Source: UCB3 sp964415605 | Lineage (GTDB): Bacteria > Chloroflexota > Anaerolineae > Epilineales > Epilineaceae | Reading direction: 5' to 3' | NCBI GenBank assembly: GCA_964415605.1 | Contig: CAYQBA010000012.1 | Location: forward strand, 1-45,661 | DNA length: 45,661 nucleotides | In this document: piece by piece, positions 1-9,497 of the stretch | Layout: the number at the start of each line of letters is the position of its first letter | Position numbering within the stretch: the first letter of the stretch is position 1 | Made by a program: the position numbers and the translations under genes | Notes under the pieces: generated by a model | The model's input: only the letters and a program-made list of their open reading frames with translations | Told to the model about the DNA's origin: nothing | The model's database searches: none

Positions 1-2
1 GG

Positions 3-767
3 CTGGCGGCCGCGGGGTCGTTCGGCGCGCTGCCGGCGGTCGAGGGCCTCGTCGGCCGCATCCAACGCTTCGCCGATCGCCTCGACCAGACGACCCTCGG
101 CTACGGGGCGTGGCTGGCCGACACGGCGTTGACGGAGGCCGCCCGCGAGGGCTTGACGGCGCTCGACCGCGACCTCCTCGCCGCCGTCGACGACGGCGTG
201 GCCGCGCTCCAGACCCTCCGCGCCGACCCCGCGCATGCCGCGGCGGACGCCGCCATGCTCGGCGCTTTCGTCGACGGCTGGCACGCGCTGCTCGACGGGC
301 GCCGCGCCGTGCTCGAGGCGCCCGTCCCGCCCGCGGCGCCCCCGCCGGCCTCGGTCATGGCGGCCGCGGTCGGCGGCCGCGTGGCGATCCTGGGCGAGGC
401 CCACGCCGTCACGGGCCGCTGGCGGTGGGATCGCGGCGACCGCGCGCTCGTCCTCGGCGACTCCGGCGCCGGCCTGCGGCTGTGGGAGGACGTCGGCGGT
501 GATCGCGTGCTGTTCGAGGCGCAGCCCATCCCGGTCGACGTCCCGCCGCCCGAGACCGTCGCCACCGCCGAGGAGACCTTCACGCGGCGGTGGTCCGACG
601 ACGGCGGGGCGCTCGTGCGCGACGCCGGCGGGGTCCGCCGCGCGGCCGGCGAGCGCTGGTGGTACGCGGGCGATGCCGGCGGCCGCTTGTGGGTCGAGCG
701 GGCTCCCGACGGCGCGCGCGTCTGGCGCGGGTTGCCGCTGGACGGCGCCGAAGCCGCGGTGATATAG
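3..767 (+). CDS. Hypothetical protein, 5'-truncated; possible DUF4178-like C-terminal part
   Basis: The frame is open from the left edge of the window to the TAG at 765-767, so the true start lies upstream and 254 residues are visible. Residues 1-110 or so read as an Ala/Leu-rich helical region. After a Pro-rich hinge (PPAAPPP) the last 130 residues look beta-rich, with many Trp, Gly and Asp (for example WRWDRGDRALVL and GERWWYAGDAGGRLWVER). That layout loosely recalls DUF4178-type beta domains, which I associate with SPFH and membrane-stress genes, but no diagnostic motif can be read. The SPFH gene begins 34 bp downstream on the same strand, so the two may be functionally linked, although the SPFH gene seems to have its own promoter. 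Function unknown. The internal TTG at 129 is not needed as a start. Confidence 0.7.
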   Translation: MAAAGSFGALPAVEGLVGRIQRFADRLDQTTLGYGAWLADTALTEAAREGLTALDRDLLAAVDDGVAALQTLRADPAHAAADAAMLGAFVDGWHALLDGRRAVLEAPVPPAAPPPASVMAAAVGGRVAILGEAHAVTGRWRWDRGDRALVLGDSGAGLRLWEDVGGDRVLFEAQPIPVDVPPPETVATAEETFTRRWSDDGGALVRDAGGVRRAAGERWWYAGDAGGRLWVERAPDGARVWRGLPLDGAEAAVI

Positions 768-768
768 T
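760..768 (+). promoter_or_regulatory. Extended -10 promoter element for the SPFH gene
   Basis: TGATATAGT (TG-n-TATAGT) overlaps the stop codon of the preceding gene. A start point near 775 would give a leader of about 27 nt containing the AAGGAG ribosome-binding site at 788-793. No convincing -35 hexamer is seen, as expected for an extended -10 element. Confidence 0.45.
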
Positions 769-801
769 GTGCCGCCAATCACCACCCAAGGAGCGAGCGC
801 C

Positions 802-1974
802 ATGGCCATCCTCGACCTCGTCGAATGGGCCAACCCCACCCCCAGCGAGATCGTGCACCGTATCCCGGAGGGCGACTCCGGCGAGTTTCGCCTCGGTTCG
901 CAGCTCGTGGTGCGCGAGAACCAGAAGGCGGTGTTCTACCACAACGGCAAGGCCGCCGACGTCTTCGACCCGGGCCGCTACACCCTCGACACCGAGAACA
1001 TCCCCATCCTGTCGTCGCTGATCGGGCTGGTGTTCGGCGGCAAGTCGCCCTTCCGGACCGAGGTGTACTTCGTCAACCTCCGCACGTTCCTCGACCTCAA
1101 GTGGGGCACGCCGCAACCGATCGCGCTGCGCGACCCCGACTTCGGGCTGGCGCGGCTGCGGGCGTTCGGCACCTTCGCCATGGCCGTCGAGGAGCCCGCG
1201 CTCTTCGTCAACAAGATCGTCGGCGGCCAGGGCCTGTACACGACCGCCGACATCGTCGGCTACCTGCGCGGCATCGTCACGGCCCGGCTGGCCGATATTC
1301 TCGGCACCCTCAAGGTCGGCCTCCTGGACCTGCCGTCGCAGTACGACGAGGTGGCGGCCGCGCTGTCCGCTAGCCTGCGCGAGGAGTTCCAGGCGCTCGG
1401 CCTGACCCTCAAGTCGATGTACGTGACGAGCATCTCGACGACCGAGGAGACCCAGAAGGCCATCGACGAGCGGGCCGCGATGGGCGCCATCGGGAACATC
1501 GACGCCTACCTCAAGTTCAAGGCCGCCCGCGCGCTCGAGCCCGGCGCCGGGGGCGGCGGCGCGGGTGACGCGGCGGCCGTCGGCATGGGGCTGGGCGCCG
1601 GCGCCGGGCTGGGGGCGATCATGGCCCAGATGATGGGCCAGGCCATGCAGCCCGGCCGCGCGGATGCCACGGCGGCCAAGGCCGCCGACGCGCCCCCGGC
1701 GTCGCTGGATGACGTGTTTACCGGGCTGCAGGTCCTCGTTCAGCGCCAGCTCGCCGTCCCGCAGGCCGACCGGGCCGAGCTCGTCGCGGGCCTCGCCGGC
1801 CTGCAGCAGGCGCTGGCGGCGGCCTCGCCCGACCTCGAGCGCGTCCGCGCGGCCCGCGCCGGCATCACCGAGCGCTGGCCGTGGATCGCCGACGAGCTCG
1901 AGGCCGCGTTCAAGCAGCCGGCGGTGACGGCGGCCCTGGTCCGCGCCGCCAGCCTGTACACCGGCGGGGGGTGA
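802..1974 (+). CDS. SPFH/band-7 domain protein
   Basis: A 390-residue protein of the soluble SPFH group related to the YdjI-type 'virion core protein-like' family. Residues 25-235 form the SPFH part: the N-terminal strands include QLVVRENQKAVFYHNGK and FDPGRYTLDTENIP, and the later helical part includes LGLTLKSMYVTSIS. A Gly/Met-rich stretch (about 246-285) follows, then an Ala-rich helical tail. There is no N-terminal transmembrane segment and no C-terminal zinc ribbon, which relatives often have. I chose ATG 802 over an in-frame GTG at 769 because AAGGAG sits 8 nt before it. SPFH proteins usually form oligomeric scaffolds at membranes. The gene is convergent with the DUF2142-like gene. Family assignment is firm; the physiological role is unknown. 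Confidence 0.88.
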   Translation: MAILDLVEWANPTPSEIVHRIPEGDSGEFRLGSQLVVRENQKAVFYHNGKAADVFDPGRYTLDTENIPILSSLIGLVFGGKSPFRTEVYFVNLRTFLDLKWGTPQPIALRDPDFGLARLRAFGTFAMAVEEPALFVNKIVGGQGLYTTADIVGYLRGIVTARLADILGTLKVGLLDLPSQYDEVAAALSASLREEFQALGLTLKSMYVTSISTTEETQKAIDERAAMGAIGNIDAYLKFKAARALEPGAGGGGAGDAAAVGMGLGAGAGLGAIMAQMMGQAMQPGRADATAAKAADAPPASLDDVFTGLQVLVQRQLAVPQADRAELVAGLAGLQQALAAASPDLERVRAARAGITERWPWIADELEAAFKQPAVTAALVRAASLYTGGG

Positions 1975-2088
1975 CGGTCGCCTGCGGCGGGCTTGCACCA
2001 TCGCCGGAACCACCGCTTGTGGTGGCCAGCCCGCTGCGCGCCGACGGTCGCAGCGGGCGATCCGACGCCCACGGGCCGGAGCGCGCCG

Positions 2089-4305
2089 TCAGCCGTCCCC
2101 GCGCCGCGCCACAACGTGATGGTCGGTGCCGGTGTCCAGCGGCACGCGCTGCCCCGCGGCATCGTAGAGGCCGATGATCAAGCGGTCCCATTCGGAGGCG
2201 GCCGGCAGGTCGTACGCGTCGCGCACCCCGTAGCCCGGCACCCACGTGTCGGTCGGGTTGGCGCCGTCCCCGGGGCGCCGGTCCACCTGGCCGACAAGCC
2301 GCCCGCCACGGTCGAGGAGCTGGACGAACGTCGTCAGGTCGCGCTGCACGGGGGCGCGTGTCCGCCACTCGACGACCAGGCTCCGGGGCATTCCCCGCGG
2401 GTCGGCCCGCATGTCGGCGCGTGTCAGGACGATCCCGTTGGCCCACGCGGCGAGCGCCGGGCGTTCGGCCGACGCCGACGGGGCGGGCGGCGACGCGCGC
2501 ACCATCACGTGGCCCAAGACGGCCCGATCGCCCGCGGGCCGGCCGCCCTCGCCCAACACTGCGCGCCGTGGACCGCCCTCTGGATCGTAAAAGCCGACGC
2601 TGAGGATCGCGAGCGTGTCGGTGGCGACGGCGGAGATCGCGAGGTCGACGGCATCGGCGAACACGGCGCCGGGCTCCCACTGCACCGTCGGATGGCGCCC
2701 ACCGGCGGGAACGCCGTCGAAGCTGCCCAGGCGCCGGTCGGCGGCGTCGGTCACGTGCACGAACATGACCGCCGGGCGCCGGTCCATGGCGTCCTCGCCG
2801 CGCAAGTACAGCGTCACCGGCAGCCGCCCTCCGCTCGCCACGCTGCCGCCATCCGGGAGGTCCGCGCCGACCACCGTGCCGACCCCGTCGAACCGGGCGT
2901 CCACGGCTCGGGCGGGCGTGATCGGGCCGCGGATCGGCGGGGGGATCGCATAGGCGCGCGCCAGGGTGAAGGCCTGCCACACGGCGAGGCCCAACATCAG
3001 CCACGGAACGCCGCGCTCGACCTGTGACCGGCGCCCTGCCGGCGCGAGCGCCGACCAACCCAGCACCGCCAGGAGCGCGATCGCCGGCGCGGCCGGGAAG
3101 AGCAGCCGGCCCTGGCTGGCGGCCGTTACCGAACGCATGTAGTTCAGGATCCCCGCCAGGACGAGGGTGAACCAGACCGCGGCGATCGGGGCGGCCGGCC
3201 ACCCGTCGGCCAGTGTCCGCCGGCGCCATGGGGCCACGGCCAGGCCGATGACGGCGAGCCCGGCCATGGCGTCGACGACGCGGAAGTAGGCCGCGGGCGC
3301 CACCACCCCGTAGCCGAAGACGCCGGTGTACGATCGTGTCAGCCAGGCCGCTTCCCGCAGCACCGTTCCCCAGGCCGCGGTCTGGCTGCGGTTGTTCTCC
3401 GGCATCAGGGCGCGGGTCAGGTCGGCCGGCACGAGCGTGCCCCAGCGCCACAGGCTCTCGGCGTACCACCAGCCGGCGACGAGCGTGAAGCCGGCCGCCA
3501 GCCCAACGGCCGCCCACCCGGCTGCCCGCCACGCCCCCGGCGCGCGCGACGCCGGCCGATCCCGCCGCTCCCGCCACGCCGACCACAGCCACGTCAGGCC
3601 CAGTGGGGCCAGCACGACGAGCCCGGTGTACTTGGTCAACGCGGCCAGGCCGGCGGCGGCACCCGCCAGCATCCACCGCCAGCCGCCATCCCGGCGCGCC
3701 GCGACCGCGCCAGCCCACAGCGTGGCGGCGCACATGGCCGCGGCCCAGGCGTCGTTGGTGATCGTCGCCGACGAGAACACGAACTGGGGGTTGAGGCCGA
3801 CGACGGCGGCCACGGCCAGCGCGGCCGCCGGCCGGTCGGGCAGCATGCAACGCACCCATGCCCACGTGGCCGCCGCCGCCAGGAGTCCGCCGAGCAGCGA
3901 CACCACCGCGGCCAGGCGGGCGGGAACGAAGGCCCGGGCGGGCGCATCGGGCGGCGTGTACGTTGCCCGGTGGCTGAGGCCGGGGTAGTGCGGGTTGCGC
4001 GGATCGAGGCGCGCCACGCCGGCGACGTCGACGTCGAACGGGAGCAGCGCGAGCGCGGCCAGCGTATAGTAGAGCGGCGGCTGGAGGACCAGCTCGTGCG
4101 AGATGTGGGCCGTGGCTGCATCCAGCGGCGGCCGGCCCGGGTGCACGCGCAGGTAAACGGCGTAGCGGTAGTGGGCGCCCGCGTCGGGTCCCTCGAAGGG
4201 TGGCGTGAACGCCATGTAGGCGCCGGCGACGATCGCCATGGCGCACAAGAGCCCGGCGAGGTCGCGGTATTCGGCGCGAAGGCGCCTTGAGACGGCAACA
4301 GGCAT
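2089..4305 (-). CDS. Multi-pass membrane protein, DUF2142/GT-C glycosyltransferase-like
   Basis: A 738-residue integral membrane protein. Near the N-terminus, after the first hydrophobic segment, it has an acidic luminal loop (PPFEGPDAGAHYRY) and then QPPLYYTLAAL. This pairing is typical of DUF2142 and related GT-C transferases that use polyprenyl-phosphate sugars. Many hydrophobic segments follow up to about residue 470. The last 260 residues are soluble and beta-rich (for example GDRAVLGHVMV and DLTTFVQLLDRGGRLVGQVD), probably extracytoplasmic. The start at 4305 removes an unlikely Arg-rich extension and lies 7 nt after an extended -10 element, so the mRNA may be leaderless. Sugar and acceptor are unknown. 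It could instead be a polysaccharide export or modification protein. Confidence 0.8.
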   Translation of the reverse strand: MPVAVSRRLRAEYRDLAGLLCAMAIVAGAYMAFTPPFEGPDAGAHYRYAVYLRVHPGRPPLDAATAHISHELVLQPPLYYTLAALALLPFDVDVAGVARLDPRNPHYPGLSHRATYTPPDAPARAFVPARLAAVVSLLGGLLAAAATWAWVRCMLPDRPAAALAVAAVVGLNPQFVFSSATITNDAWAAAMCAATLWAGAVAARRDGGWRWMLAGAAAGLAALTKYTGLVVLAPLGLTWLWSAWRERRDRPASRAPGAWRAAGWAAVGLAAGFTLVAGWWYAESLWRWGTLVPADLTRALMPENNRSQTAAWGTVLREAAWLTRSYTGVFGYGVVAPAAYFRVVDAMAGLAVIGLAVAPWRRRTLADGWPAAPIAAVWFTLVLAGILNYMRSVTAASQGRLLFPAAPAIALLAVLGWSALAPAGRRSQVERGVPWLMLGLAVWQAFTLARAYAIPPPIRGPITPARAVDARFDGVGTVVGADLPDGGSVASGGRLPVTLYLRGEDAMDRRPAVMFVHVTDAADRRLGSFDGVPAGGRHPTVQWEPGAVFADAVDLAISAVATDTLAILSVGFYDPEGGPRRAVLGEGGRPAGDRAVLGHVMVRASPPAPSASAERPALAAWANGIVLTRADMRADPRGMPRSLVVEWRTRAPVQRDLTTFVQLLDRGGRLVGQVDRRPGDGANPTDTWVPGYGVRDAYDLPAASEWDRLIIGLYDAAGQRVPLDTGTDHHVVARRGDG

Positions 4306-4312
4306 GCGGCTG

Positions 4313-4321
4313 AGGATATCA
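4313..4321 (-). promoter_or_regulatory. Extended -10 element, probable leaderless start
   Basis: On the minus strand TGATATCCT (TG-n-TATCCT) is followed by seven bases and then the ATG at 4305. This spacing puts transcription start at or one base from the start codon. No Shine-Dalgarno sequence is present. Confidence 0.4.
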
Positions 4322-4511
4322 CACGCTGGCGGCCACGCCGGGAGTTGGTGGTTCGCGACCGTCGGTGCTATCGATTGTTGCGGCGCCGACGTACGGGGCC
4401 CGTCGTGCGCACCACGCACCCGAGCCCGGAATGCTCCGCCGCCAGGTCGAGGCGCATCGTCGACCCGCCGTCGCCCCGAGCTCCCATCCCTGCATCCTGC
4501 CACCTGATCCC

Positions 4512-5177
4512 ATGCGCACCTTCCTCGAGCTGACCCGGGCCGGCATGCCGCCCCTGCCGCCCGACATGGCGGACGACGACGTGCGCTTCCCCGAGTCGCT
4601 CGTCGCGCACTTCGTCGCCGCGTTCACGGCGCACGGCATGGTCGTGTTCGACCCGTTCGCGGGCTACGGGACCACGTTGCGGGTCGCGGAGCGCATGGGC
4701 CGGCAGGGCTGGGGCCTGGAGTACGACGCGCGCCGGGCGGCCTTCGCCCGGATCGGGCTGGCGGCGCCCGAGCGGCTGATCCACGGCGACGCCCGGGCGC
4801 TGGGCGCCTACGACGTCCCGCCCGTGGACCTGGCGCTGTCGTCGCCGCCCTACATGCTCCGCGAGGACCTCGAGAACCCGTTGACCGCCTACACCACCCC
4901 GGGCGCGGGCTACGCCGCCTACTTGCGTGACCTCCAGGCGGTCTACCGCGACCTCGCGGGCAGGCTGGCGCCGGACGGGCGCGTCGTCATCGAGGTCGCC
5001 AACCTCAAGAGCGCGGCCGGCGTCACGCCGCTGGCGTGGGACGTCGCGCGGCACGTCGGCGACGTCATGGCGTTCGAGGGCGAGGTCGTGATCGGCTGGG
5101 ACGACTACGGCTACGGCTACGATCACAGCTATGCGCTCGTGTTCCGGGCGCGCGATGCGGGTGACCCCGGCGGATAG
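4512..5177 (+). CDS. Orphan DNA (N4-cytosine/N6-adenine) methyltransferase
   Basis: A 221-residue S-adenosylmethionine-dependent methyltransferase. Motif I is DPFAGYGTT (residues 47-55), followed by the GRQGWGLEYD segment, and the catalytic motif IV is SPPY (111-114) after VDLALS. SPPY rather than DPPY is common in N4-cytosine enzymes, but the substrate cannot be fixed from this alone. The order is motif I before IV, preceded by an FPESLVAHF segment that corresponds to the usual 'FP..L' motif X region. The protein is short, with no obvious separate target-recognition domain. ATG 4512 starts the conserved part; an in-frame ATG at 4365 would add an implausible Arg/Pro/His tail. No restriction endonuclease lies next to it, so it looks solitary. 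It is convergent with the large repeat protein, 35 bp apart. Confidence 0.85.
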   Translation: MRTFLELTRAGMPPLPPDMADDDVRFPESLVAHFVAAFTAHGMVVFDPFAGYGTTLRVAERMGRQGWGLEYDARRAAFARIGLAAPERLIHGDARALGAYDVPPVDLALSSPPYMLREDLENPLTAYTTPGAGYAAYLRDLQAVYRDLAGRLAPDGRVVIEVANLKSAAGVTPLAWDVARHVGDVMAFEGEVVIGWDDYGYGYDHSYALVFRARDAGDPGG

Positions 5178-5212
5178 GTCGGAGGCGGGGCGCGGGGAAG
5201 GGGCGCGTCCGG

Positions 5213-8200
5213 CTAGCGCCGCGTGCTCGCCGAGGCGCGCCGCACCCACGGCAGGAACACGTTCCACCGCGTCGGCCGGGGTGTCGCTGTCGGGGCCTCC
5301 CCGACCGTCACCGTGACCTCGCCGGTGACCGCCCCGTGCCGGGCGGAGATCCGCAGCGGCCCGGCCGCGGGGCCGACGGCCAGGCGCGCCGCGACCACGC
5401 CGCCGACCGTCGGGAGCGCGATGCTGGGGTCGCCGCCTGGCCACTCGCCGCGCTCGGCCGCCAGCGTGATCGGCCAGCGGTCCGCCACCGGGTTGCCGCA
5501 GGCGTCCGCCACGGTCACCGCGACGTCGGTCGCGCCGTCCCAGGCCACCGCGAGGGGATCCGCCGACACGTCGAGCCGGCCCGGCGGGCCGGCGATCAGC
5601 GTCGCGTCGACCGAGCGCGCAAGGCCACCCACGCGCGCCGTGACCGTCGCCCGTCCGGCGACGCGGCCGGCGCGCAGCGCGACCGTCGCCCGGCCGCCGA
5701 GCGTCGCGGTTTCGGTCGCCGCCAGGTCGCCGCCCGTGGCGGCCCAACCGACGACGCTCCCGTCGGCCACCGGGTTCCCGGCGCCGTCCGCGGCCGACGC
5801 CGTGATCTGGATCACGTCGTCACCGCACACCGTGGCCGTGTCGCCGCTGGCGGCCAGGGTGAGCACCGCCGCCGGCCCGGGGACCACCCGCGTGGTCCAC
5901 GAGGCGGCGTTGTCCTCGGTGAACGCGTCGCGCTGCTGGCTCGTGGCCTCCAGCGACACCGTGTACGTCGTCCCGGCGCGGGCGTCGCCGGGCACCGCCG
6001 CCGCGATGCTGAAGCGCTGCTCCGTCCCGGGCAGGAGCGGCTGCTCGAGCGCCCAGCGGACCGTCTCGGCGGTGCGCGATGCCGGGGGCGGGTCGATCCG
6101 GTCGATGGCGAGGCCTTCCGGCAGCCGGGCCACCACCACAACGTCCGTGGCCGTGTCCTGCACCGACGCGTTGCGTACCGCGAGGTTCCACTCCAGGCGG
6201 TCGTCCGGCGCGGCGGTGCTCGGCCCGCCGGCGCTCGCCCGCAGGTTGACGCCCTTGAGGCGCGCGCCGGCCGTCAGCGCGGTGTTGTTGAAGCGCTCGA
6301 CGTCGTGCGCCGCGGTGCCGATCTCGGCCAGGATCTGCAGCACGCTGTCGGCCGGGGCGTCGGGGTCGATGCCCAGCCACAGCCGGAACGCCTGGTTCTG
6401 GCGATACGGGCCGTCGAACGCCCAACGCAGCGCCGTCGCGGTGGGGTCGAACACGCCGATCGGGCGGAGCGACGTTCCGAACTCGGGTTGCCAGTGGTCA
6501 AAGGCCGTGAACGCCGGCAGCGTGGCGGTGATCACGGTGTCGGTGACCTGCGCCGCCTGGTGGTTGCCGAACGTCACGAGGTACGCCAGCTGCCCCCCCG
6601 GCCGGATGGCGCTGTTCTCGGCATCGAGCGTCACGTCGATGTAAAGGTCGGGCGCGTGGATCTCGCCCTTCTCGGATCGCACCAGGTCGACGGCCGACGC
6701 CTCGGCCGTCGTGGTGGTGATCGCCGACCGGAAGAACAGCGTGTCGAAGCCTGTCCACGGCGTGTCCGGCTCGCGTGCGACGTCCGCCCGCAGCGTCAGC
6801 GTCAGCACCTCGCCGGGCGCCATGTCGGGCAGCGACCATGTGTGGCGCGTGTAGCCCTGGCTCGGCGCCTTCGGCAGGTTGGCGCGTTCGGCGACCGGTT
6901 GGATCGGCCGCGAGCCGGCGACGTCGCGGAGCCTCACCCGGTCTTCGAGGGCGGTGCCGAGCACCACGCCGCGCGCGGTGGCCAGGCCGGTGTTGCGGGC
7001 GGCCACCACGTAGGTCACGGCGTCCCCCGGGAAGATCTGCGCCGCCGGCGCCGCGCCGCGCGGGCCGCTGAGGCGGCTGCCGAGGCCGAGATCGGTGGGC
7101 TGGACGTGCACCGTGGCCTGGCCGCGCAGCGCGCCGACGATCGCGGCGATCGCGACGGCGCCCGGCGCGGGGCCGGCGACGAACGTCGCGCCGGCCAGGC
7201 CGCCCGACGTCGTGGTGGACGCGGGCTCGAGGCGCCCTCCGGTGGCCTCGAAGGCCACACGCAGGCCGTCCGCGGCGGGGTTGCCGAAGCGGTCATCGAC
7301 GCTGGCCCAGACCAGGGTCCGGCCGTCGTCGACCGGCACGTCGGACCGCTCGACCGACAGGCGCACGGTGGCCGGGGCATCGGGGTTGAGCGTCACCCGC
7401 ACGCCGCTCGCGACGTCGCCGGCGCCGGCGGTGATCAGGAACGAGCCGGAGCCCGTGTGGCGCCATCGCGCCGTGGCCGTCCCCCCGGCGGGGCCCCCCG
7501 CCGCCGGCGCGAACACGCCGCTCGGCGCGCCGAGCGCCACCGCCGTGCCGTCGCGCACCGCGTTGCCGAAGGCATCGCGCGCCTCGATCGCCAGGGTCAC
7601 GGTCTGGCCGGCGGTGGCCGTCGCCGGTTCGGGCACGATCCGCACGCTGTCCGGCGCTCCCGGCCGCACCTGGACGGTCAGCCGATCCTGGGCCGACTGG
7701 GCCTGGGCGGTCAGCATGGCCGGGCCGGCGACCGCCCCCGGCCGCCACGTGAAGACGGCCCGGCCGCCGCGGGTCGGGGCCGACGCCGGCTGCACCTGAC
7801 CGACGCTGGCGGAGAGCTGCACCGACACGTCGTCGACCACCGGGCTGCCGGCGGCGTCGCGGACATCGGCCACGACCTCGACGGCCGCCCCGACGCCCAC
7901 CTCCGGCGGCAGCCCGAGCTGGACGGTGCGCGGTGGGCCGGCGACCACCCGCAGCTCCGTCTCGGCGGCGTTGTCGGCGGGCGCGCCGTCGGCCGCCGCC
8001 GAGCCGATCACGGCGTGGTTGATCACGGCGGCGCCCGCGGCTACGCCTGCCGCCAGGCGGGCCTGGACCTGGATCACGCCCTCGTCGCCCGCCGGCAGCC
8101 GGCCGAGGTCCCACGTCAGTCTCCCGTCCCCCATTACCGTCGCCGCCGGGTTGGCCGAGACGAACGTCAGCTCGGCCGGCAGCGTGTCGGTCACGCGCGT

Positions 8201-9187
8201 GCGGGGCGCCGCGCCCGAGCCGCGGTTGGCATAGGCCAGGGCATACGCCACCACCGCGCCGGCCGCCGCCTGCGGCGGCCCCTGCTTGGTCAGGCGCAAG
8301 TCCGGAATGACCACGCCGAGCGGCGCGGCGATCGCGACGTTGTTGCCGAGGTTGGCGTCGATCGTAATGGCGTCGATCTGCACCACGTGGAGCACCGTGC
8401 TGCCGCCGACCGCGTCGGCCGGCACCCGCGTCACGAGGTTGAAGGACGCCGTCCACACCCCCGGCGCGTCCGGTCGGCGCCAAACGGCGCCGTCGGCGAG
8501 ATCGGTGCGCGTGAAGCCGTGCGCCGCCGCCGTGTCGCGCACCCACGTGGCGCCGGCGCCCAGGGTGGCGGTGACGACCACGGCTTCGGCGGCGGATTGG
8601 CTGACGTTATGGAGCGTGATGGTGTGGGTGACGAGCTCGCCGGGCCGGACGTCGCCTGCCGCCGAGCCGATCTCGGCGCGCAGATCCACGGGCGCGACCG
8701 TGACGACGTGCGTGGCCGCGTTGTCGTCGAGATCGTCTTCCGGCGCCGGCGCGCGCGCCGCCACGTGGACGGCCGGCTTCGTCCCGGCGGCGGTGTCCGA
8801 GGGGATGCGTGCGGACAAGTCGAGGCCGTGCGCCTCGCCGGCGCCGAGCGACGCGATCGTCCAGCGCACGGTGCCGGGCGCGACGAGGACGCCCCCATCC
8901 GACGCGCCGACGAACGCCAGCGGCGCCGCGAGCGTCGCCGTGACGACGACGTCGCTGGCCGCGACCGCGGCCGTGTTGGAGATGGTGACGCGGACGTCGA
9001 CCCGGCCGCGCGGCGCCGCGTGGGAGGGACCGCTCAGCGCGACCGCGAGGTCGGCGTCCGCGGCCGGCGACCGATCCGCGCGCGCGCCGTGGCGCAGCGC
9101 GCCGATCCCCACGGCGACGATCCCCACGGCCACGACGGCGGCCATGCCTGCCGCCACGCGGGTGAGCATCGAGGAAGCCCGAGCCAT
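5213..9187 (-). CDS. Very large secreted DUF11/Ig-like repeat protein with YLP-type C-terminal tail
   Basis: About 1,324 residues. An N-terminal hydrophobic segment (MLTRVAAGMAAVVAVG region) acts as signal peptide or anchor. The rest is a string of beta-sandwich repeats. There are three DUF11/CARDB-type units first (DLRLTKQGPP..VTDTLP is the clearest), then three invasin/Big_1-like units (RDAAGSPVVDD, RDAFGNAV, DDRFGNPAADG), three more DUF11-like units, then two more Big_1-like units (ADGAGNPVADG, ADACGNPVADR). The protein ends with a short PTATPRPT linker and the tail NVFLPWVRR. No catalytic domain is visible, so it is probably a surface or adhesion scaffold. ATG 9187 gives a compact signal sequence; ATG 9283, 9169 or 9433 are possible and none has a Shine-Dalgarno site. 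The stop is TAG at 5213-5215. Confidence 0.85.
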   Translation of the reverse strand: MARASSMLTRVAAGMAAVVAVGIVAVGIGALRHGARADRSPAADADLAVALSGPSHAAPRGRVDVRVTISNTAAVAASDVVVTATLAAPLAFVGASDGGVLVAPGTVRWTIASLGAGEAHGLDLSARIPSDTAAGTKPAVHVAARAPAPEDDLDDNAATHVVTVAPVDLRAEIGSAAGDVRPGELVTHTITLHNVSQSAAEAVVVTATLGAGATWVRDTAAAHGFTRTDLADGAVWRRPDAPGVWTASFNLVTRVPADAVGGSTVLHVVQIDAITIDANLGNNVAIAAPLGVVIPDLRLTKQGPPQAAAGAVVAYALAYANRGSGAAPRTRVTDTLPAELTFVSANPAATVMGDGRLTWDLGRLPAGDEGVIQVQARLAAGVAAGAAVINHAVIGSAAADGAPADNAAETELRVVAGPPRTVQLGLPPEVGVGAAVEVVADVRDAAGSPVVDDVSVQLSASVGQVQPASAPTRGGRAVFTWRPGAVAGPAMLTAQAQSAQDRLTVQVRPGAPDSVRIVPEPATATAGQTVTLAIEARDAFGNAVRDGTAVALGAPSGVFAPAAGGPAGGTATARWRHTGSGSFLITAGAGDVASGVRVTLNPDAPATVRLSVERSDVPVDDGRTLVWASVDDRFGNPAADGLRVAFEATGGRLEPASTTTSGGLAGATFVAGPAPGAVAIAAIVGALRGQATVHVQPTDLGLGSRLSGPRGAAPAAQIFPGDAVTYVVAARNTGLATARGVVLGTALEDRVRLRDVAGSRPIQPVAERANLPKAPSQGYTRHTWSLPDMAPGEVLTLTLRADVAREPDTPWTGFDTLFFRSAITTTTAEASAVDLVRSEKGEIHAPDLYIDVTLDAENSAIRPGGQLAYLVTFGNHQAAQVTDTVITATLPAFTAFDHWQPEFGTSLRPIGVFDPTATALRWAFDGPYRQNQAFRLWLGIDPDAPADSVLQILAEIGTAAHDVERFNNTALTAGARLKGVNLRASAGGPSTAAPDDRLEWNLAVRNASVQDTATDVVVVARLPEGLAIDRIDPPPASRTAETVRWALEQPLLPGTEQRFSIAAAVPGDARAGTTYTVSLEATSQQRDAFTEDNAASWTTRVVPGPAAVLTLAASGDTATVCGDDVIQITASAADGAGNPVADGSVVGWAATGGDLAATETATLGGRATVALRAGRVAGRATVTARVGGLARSVDATLIAGPPGRLDVSADPLAVAWDGATDVAVTVADACGNPVADRWPITLAAERGEWPGGDPSIALPTVGGVVAARLAVGPAAGPLRISARHGAVTGEVTVTVGEAPTATPRPTRWNVFLPWVRRASASTRR

Positions 9188-9497
9188 CCGGCCGGCGGCA
9201 TGCAAGACGGCCCGCGACCGGACGCGAGCGTCGATCGCGGGCCCTGACAGGTGCGGGCTCACGGATGGATCGGGTCTGTGCATGGCATGCGCAATCGGCT
9301 CACGGGCCAAACTCGGCGACGGGTCGCGGGACGCGCCGGGCGACGGCGAGGATCGATACCGGCACCCGCCGGCCGCGGGCATCATACACCCGGCCGGCGT
9401 GCCGCGCCGCCCACCCGATAAGACGTCCGGCATCTACCGTCGTTACGGCGAGGATCGCATCGGGCTCCCACCCGACCACCGGGGAACGGCGCGCAGG
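9188..9497. other. Non-coding stretch between two minus-strand surface genes
   Basis: About 310 bp between the subtilase stop and the chosen start of the repeat protein. Alternative starts of the repeat protein (ATG 9283) fall inside it, but codon choice there is less biased (AGA, CCA, TCA). The minus strand has a TATGAT -10-like hexamer at 9381-9386 without a clear -35, which could serve the repeat protein. I see no terminator with a U-run and no RNA gene. Confidence 0.4.

Noticed and set aside
2010..2025. CCACC/GGTGG hairpin between the convergent SPFH and DUF2142-like genes
   Set aside because: Stem is only 5 bp and no T-run follows on either strand, so it is not supported as a terminator.
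5336..9247. 1,303-codon open frame on the plus strand across the DUF11 repeat gene
   Set aside because: Its product is almost entirely Arg, Ala, Gly, Val and His with no fold pattern. It is an antisense shadow of a GC-rich gene; the minus-strand frame has clear repeated domains.
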